In this document: positions 50,412 to 58,260 of the stretch, piece by piece | How the letters are laid out: each line of letters opens with the position of its first letter | How positions within the stretch are numbered: position 1 is the first letter of the stretch | NCBI RefSeq assembly: GCF_024622195.1 | Contig: NZ_JANKBI010000006.1 | Coordinates: 124,001 to 188,000, forward strand | Direction: 5' to 3' | Source: Murimonas intestini | GTDB taxonomy: Bacteria > Bacillota > Clostridia > Lachnospirales > Lachnospiraceae | DNA: 64,000 nt | Program-made: the position numbers and the translations under genes | The notes under the pieces: model-generated | Databases searched by the model: none | The model's input: the letters and a program-made list of their open reading frames with translations, nothing else | What the model was told of the DNA's origin: nothing

Positions 50412-51668
50412 TTACCTCCCTGCTGAAAGCTGTTTTGCATAAGACTGGTCCCAGTTTTCCAAAACCTCATCTGCACTCATCTGCCCCATATACATCTTCT
50501 GCTGGTCACTCCAGAATTCGCTCATGTCGATCCCGCTGAACCGCTCATTGATCTCAGGCTCCGTCTTTCCCTGCAGGATATAGTTATCATACAGATTCTG
50601 CTGCCAGTCCGCCATCTCCATCTCCTGATCCTTAAATACAGGCATGTGGTTCCATCCTGCGTTGAACTCATTCATATTTTCCGGGGCGGAGAACCATTCC
50701 AGAAATACCTTCGCCTCTTCTATATGGTCTGATTTGGCTGAAACTGCAAACATCCCCTCACCGTTTTTAACTGTGAGTATCCCGCTGCAGTAGGGGCTGG
50801 GGACCATGGCCAGATCGATCTTAGGATTGATCTTCCTTACATCATTGATAAAGAACTGCCCTGACATGTACATTACGGCTTTGCCGTCCGCCACTGCGTC
50901 AACTGCGCTGTCATAAGTTGCTCTCATATAATCACTGTTCGTATATTCCTCTGACCTGAGAGCGGCAAATTCTTCCAGTATGGTCCTGTATTCCTCATTG
51001 TTCCAGAGGGCCTCCCCTGATTTAAATTTCTCATACACCTCATCCGTCATGGTCTGAGACGCGGATGATGAGAAAGCCACCGCGGATGTCCATGAATCCT
51101 TATCCGAGGCATACAGAGGGGTATATCCTTCATCTTTTAAAACCCTGCACACCTGCTTGAACTCCTCCATGCTTCCCGGTACGTCCAGCCTGAGCTTTTC
51201 AAACACATCCTTATTATAGATCAGGCCCACGCTGCTTGTAGATCCTACGGGAAGCCCGTATAATTTTCCGCCTATCTTCTTATTTTCAAGCTGCTCTTCC
51301 TTTACTCTTTTGTACCAGCTCTCTTTTTCCCCCATCTCCACAAACTTTCCTGTCCCTATATCCTCCATCAGCCCTTTATCTATCCTGACCAGATCCGTCA
51401 GCTCTCCTGTGGCTGCTTTTGCTTTTGTCACCTCGATCCACTGATTGTCAGGTATCCTGAGCACTTCAATGTGGTACTGGGAGTACTCTGCCTCAAACCT
51501 GCCGATCTCTTCTTTAAAAAATTCTTTGTAGTGTGACTGAGGCATCATTAAGGACAGCGTGACTTTTTCGCTCTCCCTGGCTGTATCTTTGCCTCCGCAT
51601 CCTGCCAGCATCAGGACGGCCAGCATGGCATATACTAACCTCCGCTCTGATATCTTTTTCTTTCTCAT
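50412..51668 (-). CDS. Second sugar-binding lipoprotein
   Basis: A 418-residue family-1 binding protein and the only one of the four here with a clear lipobox (VLMLAGCGGKD). Patterns include VTLSLMMPQSHYKEF and RFEAEYSQYHIEVLRIPDNQ. The start at 51668 has GGGGAGGAGAAGT before it; an earlier ATG would bury that site. It lies between the importer operon and the divergent YesM/YesN genes and has no permease of its own. It may feed the same permeases or serve as the ligand-sensing partner of the YesM kinase. Both are inferences from position. Confidence 0.87.
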   Translation of the reverse strand: MRKKKISERRLVYAMLAVLMLAGCGGKDTARESEKVTLSLMMPQSHYKEFFKEEIGRFEAEYSQYHIEVLRIPDNQWIEVTKAKAATGELTDLVRIDKGLMEDIGTGKFVEMGEKESWYKRVKEEQLENKKIGGKLYGLPVGSTSSVGLIYNKDVFEKLRLDVPGSMEEFKQVCRVLKDEGYTPLYASDKDSWTSAVAFSSSASQTMTDEVYEKFKSGEALWNNEEYRTILEEFAALRSEEYTNSDYMRATYDSAVDAVADGKAVMYMSGQFFINDVRKINPKIDLAMVPSPYCSGILTVKNGEGMFAVSAKSDHIEEAKVFLEWFSAPENMNEFNAGWNHMPVFKDQEMEMADWQQNLYDNYILQGKTEPEINERFSGIDMSEFWSDQQKMYMGQMSADEVLENWDQSYAKQLSAGR

Positions 51669-51759
51669 ACTTCTCCTCCCCTGTTCCATAGTAACTGTGC
51701 TTTGCTGCAACATGCAGCGCCCTGTAACTCTTCCGGCCTGTATTTCCCGTATATGAAAA

Positions 51760-51774
51760 CCATATCTCATATGG
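51760..51774. promoter_or_regulatory. Short palindrome upstream of the lipoprotein gene
   Basis: CCATAT, CTC, ATATGG: a perfect 6-bp inverted repeat between the lipoprotein gene and the divergent YesM gene. It may be an operator; no binder can be assigned. Confidence 0.3.
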
Positions 51775-51787
51775 ATGATACGGAAAA

Positions 51788-51827
51788 TGTAATATCGTAA
51801 ACCACTAATTTGTAAAATAGTAAACTC
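51788..51827. promoter_or_regulatory. Two tandem copies of the 17-base motif, candidate YesN operator
   Basis: TGTAATATCGTAAACCA (51788-51804) and TGTAAAATAGTAAACTC (51811-51827) lie 23 bases apart in the same orientation, in the divergent spacer between the lipoprotein gene and YesM. A third copy lies at 50390. Tandem sites about two helical turns apart suit an AraC-type DNA-binding domain. Confidence 0.65.
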
Positions 51828-51840
51828 CCCTTCTGACTGC

Positions 51841-51869
51841 TTGCTTTTTCATTTTGCCGATGTTAAAAT
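51841..51869 (+). promoter_or_regulatory. Promoter of the YesM-YesN operon
   Basis: TTGCTT (51841-51846), a 17-base spacer and TAAAAT (51864-51869), about 34 bases before the kinase ATG and just downstream of the tandem 17-base motifs. Confidence 0.65.
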
Positions 51870-51902
51870 TACCGTAAAAGTTTTAGCGGCGAGGTGCGGT
51901 AA

Positions 51903-53693
51903 ATGAAGAAAAAAGAACATAAATACTTCAATCAGCTGTTTTTTACTTATTCTGCTTCATTTCTCCTTTTTCTCACTCTTCTCTTTGCGGCTGTCCTGAC
52001 ATTTATCTACAAGGAACAGTACGCACGGAATGTGGAGGTACACCGCCAGCTTGTTTCCCAGATCCAGTCACAGCTGGATTCTTCCCTGGAGGGTATGGAC
52101 CGCATCATTAACGGCCTCATATTTAATAAATCTTTTATGGACGTCATGTCTGATTCCCAGGCTGCATCCAGCACCCCTGTCTATGACAGCCAGGTACTCA
52201 ATTATTTCCTTACAATGGACGTTCCTGACCTGTCCACCTACAGGATAATCGCTTTCAATGAGGATGTCTACTACACTCTCACAAAATCTGATGAAAATCC
52301 GTCCTACATAAGAGATGCCATATCTGCATACCCCTGGGCAGAGCTTGTCCGGATTGCTGACGGCGAAAAAGTTATAATCCCCGTCCACCCGGATGATTTC
52401 TCTGAGCATGGCGCGCCTGTCTACTCTGTAGCCCGCCAGATCACTGACGGAAAAAATGATTACGGCATTATAGAGGTCCAGAATGAATACAGCGAGATCT
52501 TCTCCATCTGCAGACTTGACAATGTATCTGCTGATATCATGCTCTTTGCCCCTGACAGTACGCAGATCTACCCGTCATTGTCTGACGGCGGCAGCCATTC
52601 ACCGGAGTTTTACCAGAATATTTATGGGACAGTTTCCAGACAGCAGCAGCCTGACGGCAGCTTCCGGCAGAACGGCGCACAGATCTCCTATGTCACATCT
52701 TCCTATTCCGGGTGGACTGCCATACTGCACTGTCCCACTCTGGCAGTGGTGCCCTACGGGCTGCAGATGATCCTGTTTTCTCTCCTGATCTTTCTGTTTC
52801 TGATCGCCACTGTCCTGCTCATGTTCCGTGTCCTTACAAGACGTATGGTAGCTCCTCTCAATGACCTGAACCTGGCGCTGAAGGAAGTCTCCCTGGATAA
52901 TCTGTCCCTTGAACTGCCGCAGCAGTACAACATCGAGGAGATCGAGGACATCAACCAGTCCTTTCAAAAGATGTTTGGCCATCTCAAAAACGCCATCAAC
53001 ATCAGCATCCAGAGCAAGACGAATGAGGAGCGCGCCAATTACCTGGCGCTGCAGTCTCAAATGAACCCTCATACCATCTATAATACCATATCCATGATAG
53101 AGGGTGTGACTTACATGAACGGAGATCTGGAAGCCTCAGAACTCTGTATCCGTTTTTCTAAGATGCTGCGCTATATTTCTGATTATACAAAAGATACGTA
53201 CTCGATCCAGGATGAAGTTTCACACCTGCAGAATTATGCATTTTTAATCCAGAAGCGCTATGACGGCAGACTGGACATCCATATATCAGCCCAGGAGGAC
53301 CTGCTGGGGGAGGCAATACCCAAGTTTACCCTCCAGCCCCTTGTAGAAAACTGCATAAAACACGGCCTGCGTTCTTCAAACCCACATTTTGTAGTAAAAA
53401 TGTCTGTCTCCGGTTCTGATAAGGAGTGGAAGATCCTGGTGACGGATAATGGCTCCGGCTTCACAAAAGAGAGCACGGCAAAAATAGAAGAACAGCTGAA
53501 GAACTGTGACGATGGCCTGAAAAACCATAAAGACATTATCAACAGGAAGATCGGCAATCTGGCGATCAGCAACATTTATATGAGGTGCCGTATCCTCTAT
53601 GGGGACAGGTTCCGTTTTGCTTTCGGCAGTACACCCGGGGGGCAGGGCGCTTTTGTAGAACTGACAGTGAGAAGGGAGAATGGAAATGATTAA
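51903..53693 (+). CDS. YesM-type sensor histidine kinase
   Basis: A 596-residue membrane kinase: TM1 at about 15-38, a large extracytoplasmic sensor of about 230 residues, TM2 near 290-312 (MILFSLLIFLFLIATVLLMF), HAMP, His_kinase (QSQMNPHTIYNTISMIEG) and ATPase domain (PLVENCIKHGLRSS, DNGSGFTKES). The ATG follows GAGGTGCGGTAA. It is co-transcribed with the regulator that it overlaps by 8 bases. It probably senses the sugar taken up by the divergent importer operon. Confidence 0.93.
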   Translation: MKKKEHKYFNQLFFTYSASFLLFLTLLFAAVLTFIYKEQYARNVEVHRQLVSQIQSQLDSSLEGMDRIINGLIFNKSFMDVMSDSQAASSTPVYDSQVLNYFLTMDVPDLSTYRIIAFNEDVYYTLTKSDENPSYIRDAISAYPWAELVRIADGEKVIIPVHPDDFSEHGAPVYSVARQITDGKNDYGIIEVQNEYSEIFSICRLDNVSADIMLFAPDSTQIYPSLSDGGSHSPEFYQNIYGTVSRQQQPDGSFRQNGAQISYVTSSYSGWTAILHCPTLAVVPYGLQMILFSLLIFLFLIATVLLMFRVLTRRMVAPLNDLNLALKEVSLDNLSLELPQQYNIEEIEDINQSFQKMFGHLKNAINISIQSKTNEERANYLALQSQMNPHTIYNTISMIEGVTYMNGDLEASELCIRFSKMLRYISDYTKDTYSIQDEVSHLQNYAFLIQKRYDGRLDIHISAQEDLLGEAIPKFTLQPLVENCIKHGLRSSNPHFVVKMSVSGSDKEWKILVTDNGSGFTKESTAKIEEQLKNCDDGLKNHKDIINRKIGNLAISNIYMRCRILYGDRFRFAFGSTPGGQGAFVELTVRRENGND

Positions 53694-55212
53694 AATATTT
53701 CTTGTAGAGGATGAGGTTTTTGCCCTGCGGACACTTCACAGGAAGATCCTGGACCTGCAGGAAGACTATGAGATCGTGGGGACAGCAACAGACGGTACTG
53801 AAGCCCTGCCAAAGATCCTGGCCGCAAAACCTGCTATAGTTATGACAGATATACGCATGAGTGATATGGATGGCCTGACTCTGATCCAGAAAATGAAAGA
53901 GCAGAAGGTTTCCGCCCTGCCTGTCATAATCAGCGGTTACCAGGAATTTGAATATGCAAAGCAGGCTATGAGGCTGGGTGTGGAGGATTACCTTTTAAAG
54001 CCTGTAGAATTAAGTGAACTGAAAGAATGCCTGCAGAACTGCCGTCAGAAACTGGAGGACAGATACAGCCGCAAAAATATTTATTCTTTTCTGATCGGAG
54101 ATGAGTCATTCAGCCTGGAACAGATCACTTCAAATGATAATTTCACGCTTGTATATCTCATTGCCTCCAATCCCCTGAACAATCTGGAAACCTTTATGCA
54201 TCCGGGAACAGGCTATCTGCCGGGTACAAGAATACAAAAGCTTTTTACAGAAAATTTCCCTGAGACTGCAGTATTCTGTTTTGACGGCATCTTCAGCAAT
54301 GAAAAGGTGATCCTTCTCAATACTTCACCCGGCCCCAGGACGGAGCCTGCACTAAAAAAGATCACTGCCCTACTGGAAGATCATTTTTCCTGTCCCGTCA
54401 CACTGTACTATACAGGCAGCCGGGCCAAATCCCTGACTTATGACATCCAGTCTGCCAGAAGGGGCTGTGTGAAAAACGCCGTCTTTGGCATAAGCGGCTG
54501 CAGCTGCACACTCTCCGCCTCCTCCCCTTCGGAGGATCTGACCGGAACGATCGAGCTTTTATCACTGCTGATCCATCAGGAGGATTATGAGCTGATACGC
54601 TCCAATCTGCTCCGCCTTTTCCAGCGCTGGCAGGAGGCCCGCAGAACCGTGAATTCCTGCCAGTCCGACCTTATATTCATCCTGAATTCCCTGAGGCAGA
54701 GCTTTTCAGTTAAAAAGACTGCTGATCTGGACAGCCGTTTCTTTATAGAAAATATCATGTGCTTTTCCTCCACCCCTGAAGAACTGGCCGGTAACTTCTC
54801 ACAGCTTCTGGCAGAACTGGCATCTGCTCCCCGGGGCAGTGAAGAGAGCGCTCCGGGCGGTGAAGAATTTGTCCGCAGGATTGAAGAATACTGCCAGAAA
54901 AATCTGTCCCGGACTATCACGCTCCAGCTGCTTGCCAATGAGATGAACGTATCAAAGGTATATCTCTGCCGCATCTTCAAAAAGTATAAAAACATTTCAC
55001 CTATCGATTATTTCAACAGGCTGAAGATCGAGCGGGCATGTGAACTTCTCCGCCGTTTCTCTTCCCTGCCCCTTCAGGAGATCTCAGATACACTGGGGTT
55101 TAATGACGTATATTATTTCAGCAAAGTATTTAAAAAAATAACAGGCATCTCCCCTTCCGGGTACCGGAAAAAGGAAACGCCTGACCAGACGGAAAATCCG
55201 CTGCAAGAGTAA
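53686..55212 (+). CDS. YesN-type response regulator with AraC DNA-binding domain
   Basis: A 508-residue regulator. The receiver has EDE at 8-10 and phospho-Asp D55 in VMTDIRMSDMDG; the C-terminus has two AraC helix-turn-helices (ITLQLLANEMNVSKVYL and PLQEISDTLGFNDVYYFSKV). The ATG at 53686 is preferred to the one 6 bases earlier, since GGGAG lies 7 bases before the former and 1 base before the latter. The 17-base motif in both nearby promoters is its likely target. Confidence 0.92.
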   Translation: MIKIFLVEDEVFALRTLHRKILDLQEDYEIVGTATDGTEALPKILAAKPAIVMTDIRMSDMDGLTLIQKMKEQKVSALPVIISGYQEFEYAKQAMRLGVEDYLLKPVELSELKECLQNCRQKLEDRYSRKNIYSFLIGDESFSLEQITSNDNFTLVYLIASNPLNNLETFMHPGTGYLPGTRIQKLFTENFPETAVFCFDGIFSNEKVILLNTSPGPRTEPALKKITALLEDHFSCPVTLYYTGSRAKSLTYDIQSARRGCVKNAVFGISGCSCTLSASSPSEDLTGTIELLSLLIHQEDYELIRSNLLRLFQRWQEARRTVNSCQSDLIFILNSLRQSFSVKKTADLDSRFFIENIMCFSSTPEELAGNFSQLLAELASAPRGSEESAPGGEEFVRRIEEYCQKNLSRTITLQLLANEMNVSKVYLCRIFKKYKNISPIDYFNRLKIERACELLRRFSSLPLQEISDTLGFNDVYYFSKVFKKITGISPSGYRKKETPDQTENPLQE

Positions 55213-55270
55213 TACTGTGAAAGAACAAAAGTGCGCTCTGCCCCCCCTCCCGCGAGCCTATAACTTGGAT

Positions 55271-55324
55271 AGCGCAGCTGTTGTTCCGCGTGCGCAGCTG
55301 CGCATACCCCGAAGGGTGCCCTTC
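55271..55324. repeat. GC-rich nested palindromes between convergent genes
   Basis: The 132-base gap between YesN and the Msr gene holds AGCGCAGCTG (55271), a perfect 14-base palindrome TGCGCAGCTGCGCA (55291-55304) and GAAGGGTGCCCTTC (55311-55324). It is much richer in G+C than other gaps here and has no T-run. It could be a factor-dependent terminator or a copy of an interspersed repeat. Confidence 0.45.
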
Positions 55325-55344
55325 TTAAATATATCTATGATCCA

Positions 55345-56460
55345 TTACTGTGCCTGGCTGACTGCAGATATATAATCCCCGTACCCTTCTTCTTCCATTT
55401 TGTCCAGTGGAATAAAGCGGAGGGATGCACTATTGATACAGTATCTTAAGCCGCCCGCTTCTTCCGGCCCATCGTCAAACACATGTCCCAGATGAGAATC
55501 TCCGTCATGGCTCCTCACCTCAGTGCGGTTCATTCCCAGGCTTGTATCCTCTTCTTCTATAACCGCATCCTGGTCAACTGGTTTTGTAAAGCTTGGCCAG
55601 CCGCATCCTGAGTCAAATTTATCAGCTGAAGAAAACAATGGCTCCCCGGTGACTACATCTACATATATTCCCGGCTCGTCGTTATCCCAGTACTCACCGC
55701 TGAATGGATGTTCTGTGAAAGAATTTTGAGTGACATTAAACTGCTCGTCTGTGAGTCTTGCCCTGATATCTTCCTCGTCAAGCTTCCTTCCCACAGTTCC
55801 GTTCTGCCGGATCTCCAGTTTGTCCAGACTGCTGAAATCTATATGGCAGTATCCTCCCGGATTGTTCTGCAGGTAATCCTGATGGTAATCTTCCGCTGGA
55901 TAAAAGTTTTGAAGCATCTCCAGTTCCACAGCCAGCGGTTCTGTATATTCTTTCCGGACTTCATTCATAACCACCTGTATGGACGCCCTGTCCTTTTCTT
56001 CTGTATAATAAATCCCTGTCCGGTACTGGCTTCCTCTGTCATTTCCCTGTCTGTCCACACTGACAGGATCTATGATCTCAAAATACTGCTCCGTCAATGT
56101 GCGAAGCGAAATGATGCCCGGATCGTATTTAACCTGTACTGTCTCGGCAAAACCCGTTTTGTCAGAACACACTTCTTCGTAAGTAGGATTTTCTTTATTG
56201 CCGTTTGCATATCCGGAAATCACGTCATATACACCGGGTATCCGGGAGAAATACTCTTCCACTCCCCAGAAACATCCTCCTGCAAAATATATCTCTTTCA
56301 AATTGTCCGGCTGCTTTTTTTCTTTCATAGAAGATACCTCACTTTCCTTTTCTGCCGCAGAAACTGAATCTGTCCCACCTCTGCCATAGACCCCCGGAAT
56401 CACAAAAATAATGACAATAACTGCGATAATTGATAGTATATACAATAATCTCCGGCGCAT
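55345..56460 (-). CDS. msrAB: Membrane-anchored MsrA-MsrB methionine sulfoxide reductase
   Basis: A 371-residue fusion. Residues about 4-25 form a signal anchor (LLYILSIIAVIVIIFVIPG), so the enzyme faces outward. MsrA has the catalytic Cys in FAGGCFWGVEEYF; MsrB has CGWPSFTKP, HLGHVFDDGP and the catalytic Cys in RYCINSASLRFIP. The paired CxxC zinc ligands of many MsrB domains are absent (here YVDVVTGEPLF). It repairs both stereoisomers of oxidised methionine in surface proteins. The start at 56460 lies 8 bases after AAGGTGG. It has a full-consensus promoter inside an inverted repeat. Confidence 0.95.
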   Translation of the reverse strand: MRRRLLYILSIIAVIVIIFVIPGVYGRGGTDSVSAAEKESEVSSMKEKKQPDNLKEIYFAGGCFWGVEEYFSRIPGVYDVISGYANGNKENPTYEEVCSDKTGFAETVQVKYDPGIISLRTLTEQYFEIIDPVSVDRQGNDRGSQYRTGIYYTEEKDRASIQVVMNEVRKEYTEPLAVELEMLQNFYPAEDYHQDYLQNNPGGYCHIDFSSLDKLEIRQNGTVGRKLDEEDIRARLTDEQFNVTQNSFTEHPFSGEYWDNDEPGIYVDVVTGEPLFSSADKFDSGCGWPSFTKPVDQDAVIEEEDTSLGMNRTEVRSHDGDSHLGHVFDDGPEEAGGLRYCINSASLRFIPLDKMEEEGYGDYISAVSQAQ

Positions 56461-56505
56461 AACCAACACCACCTTATCTTTGGAAATAGTTATCAGGTTA
56501 TTGTA

Positions 56506-56543
56506 ATTATATCAGTTACAGTTTTTATTGTCAATGGTAACTG
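56506..56543 (-). promoter_or_regulatory. Consensus promoter of msrAB within an inverted repeat
   Basis: On the minus strand TTGACA (56529-56534), a 17-base spacer and TATAAT (56506-56511) match consensus at all 12 positions. CAGTTAC (56513-56519) and GTAACTG (56537-56543) form an inverted repeat covering the spacer and the upstream edge of the -35, so a repressor could block it. Confidence 0.8.
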
Positions 56544-56607
56544 TATTATTTTTTGTTACATTTTTTCATTGTCCAGTACGCATGATTTCCGGTATATTGC
56601 TTTTAGA

Positions 56608-56690
56608 ATTGGATGTCTAAAAATATTCCAGATTGGATGTTGAACAAGGCATATTTTCCATTTATAATCATATTGGATTCAACCAATTGG
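56608..56690 (+). promoter_or_regulatory. MocR promoter with ATTGGAT operator repeats
   Basis: The promoter is TTGAAC (56640-56645), a 17-base spacer and TATAAT (56663-56668). ATTGGATGT occurs at 56608 and 56632, ATTGGATTC at 56672, and CCAATTGG, a palindrome, at 56683. Direct repeats just upstream of the -35 plus one past the -10 are typical of MocR/PdxR self-control. Confidence 0.68.
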
Positions 56691-56698
56691 AGGCATAT

Positions 56699-58210
56699 AT
56701 GAAAATTCAAATAGACAGATCTGATAAAACTCCTCTGTATAAACAGATCGCAGGGCAGATACAGGCTCAGATCACATCCGGTGAGATTCCTGAAGGCTTC
56801 CAGTTTCCGTCAGAACGGCAGTTAGCTGATGCCCTCGGTGTAAACCGCACGACTGTCCTAAATGCATATAAGGAATTAAAGGCAGACGGGCTGATCGCGT
56901 CTCATGTGGGGAGCGGCACAGTAGCCGTCAGAAACCAAAATGCAGAGCCTGTCATCCTCAGTCACCGCAAAGATCCCATGTGGGAGCATCTGTTCAGCGA
57001 TCACATGAAAAATCAGGACAGCTTTGATATTAATAAATACCTGGAGGTAGCAAATCAAAGGGATGTGATCTCCTTCGCCGCCGGAATAGCATCCTTTGAG
57101 CTGCCTCCCGTACAGGCATTTGCCGGGATAGAGAAAGAATTACTGGGCAGCGGGAATGGACTGCTTGTCTCTCCTGTGGCAGGCTTTTCTTCCCTGCGCA
57201 GAGTTATGAGCTCCTACATGCAGAAACGCTCCTGCTTCTGCCAGCCATCAGAAATAATGATAACCTCAGGAGCACAGCAGGGTATCGATCTCATTGCACG
57301 CGCATTTGTCAATCCGGGGGACATTGTACTGATTGAAGAGCCTTCTTTCTTTCCCGCCATACGCAGCTTCCGCTCCATGGGTGCAAAATTAATGGCTGTG
57401 CCAATGGAGGAGGACGGCATGGATGTGGATATCCTGGAACAGCTGCTGACCCGGTACAGGCCCAAACTGATCTATACCATGCCTGCCTACCACAACCCCT
57501 GCGGCGTCACAATGAGTATCCCAAAGCGGGTCCGCCTTCTGGAGCTTGCCGGCAGATATGGGATACCTGTGCTGGAGGACGACCCCTACAGCGAATTAAA
57601 CTATGAAGGGCCGCCAGTCACCCCCTTAAAGTCTATGGACAAGAGCGGGTATGTAGTATATCTGAGCACCTTTTCCAAAACGATCTATCCTGGACTGCGT
57701 CTGGGGTGGATCTGTGCAGATAAGAAACTGATCAGCCGCCTTTCAGGCATCCGCCAGCTTATGGACCTGCACTCCGGCTGTATTTCCCAGCAGATTGCAG
57801 AACGTTTTATCGTAAGCGGTGAGCTAAAAAAGTATCTGACCCTCATACGCAGAGAGTACAGGGAGCGGCGGGATATTATGACAGATGCCCTCAGCAGATA
57901 TGCTCCTGCCGGCCTGACCTGGAACAGACCGGAGGGCGGATACTATCTGTGGTGCAGGCTTCCTGAAGGCCTGTCTTCAGATATCCTTGTCACACGGGCG
58001 GCAGAAAGAGGCGTTGCCATTCTTCCCGGAACTCCGTCCTATCTGACTCCCTACAAGGGAGAATGCTATATCAGGCTAAACTATACCTTTCCCCCAAGGG
58101 ACAGGATTGCAGAAGGAATCAGGATTCTGTGTGAGGTTATTGAAGAACTGGCATCGGCCCGCCCTGAATACACACTCTGCCCGGACAGCGAGATCAATCC
58201 GATCTTATAA
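56699..58210 (+). CDS. MocR-type (GntR/aminotransferase) regulator
   Basis: A 503-residue regulator. An N-terminal GntR winged helix (KTPLYKQIAGQIQAQITSGE, FPSERQLADALGVNRTTVLN) is joined to a fold-type-I aminotransferase domain with the PLP Lys in YLSTFSKTIYPGLRLGW and the Asp-Tyr pair EDDPYSELNYEG. The start at 56699 (MKIQIDRSDK) has TTGGAGG 5 bases before it and lies after the promoter. It should bind PLP and sense an amino acid or amine. The aminotransferase gene that follows 50 bases later is its likely target. Confidence 0.92.
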   Translation: MKIQIDRSDKTPLYKQIAGQIQAQITSGEIPEGFQFPSERQLADALGVNRTTVLNAYKELKADGLIASHVGSGTVAVRNQNAEPVILSHRKDPMWEHLFSDHMKNQDSFDINKYLEVANQRDVISFAAGIASFELPPVQAFAGIEKELLGSGNGLLVSPVAGFSSLRRVMSSYMQKRSCFCQPSEIMITSGAQQGIDLIARAFVNPGDIVLIEEPSFFPAIRSFRSMGAKLMAVPMEEDGMDVDILEQLLTRYRPKLIYTMPAYHNPCGVTMSIPKRVRLLELAGRYGIPVLEDDPYSELNYEGPPVTPLKSMDKSGYVVYLSTFSKTIYPGLRLGWICADKKLISRLSGIRQLMDLHSGCISQQIAERFIVSGELKKYLTLIRREYRERRDIMTDALSRYAPAGLTWNRPEGGYYLWCRLPEGLSSDILVTRAAERGVAILPGTPSYLTPYKGECYIRLNYTFPPRDRIAEGIRILCEVIEELASARPEYTLCPDSEINPIL

Positions 58211-58213
58211 GAG

Positions 58214-58232
58214 TAATTATTCAGAATAATTA
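58214..58232 (+). other. 8-bp inverted repeat before the aminotransferase gene
   Basis: TAATTATT, CAG, AATAATTA lies 28 bases before the aminotransferase ATG. It is too weak for a terminator; it could be an operator or a processing site. Confidence 0.35.
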
Positions 58233-58260
58233 TTAAGACGAATCATTAAGGAGAATTATC

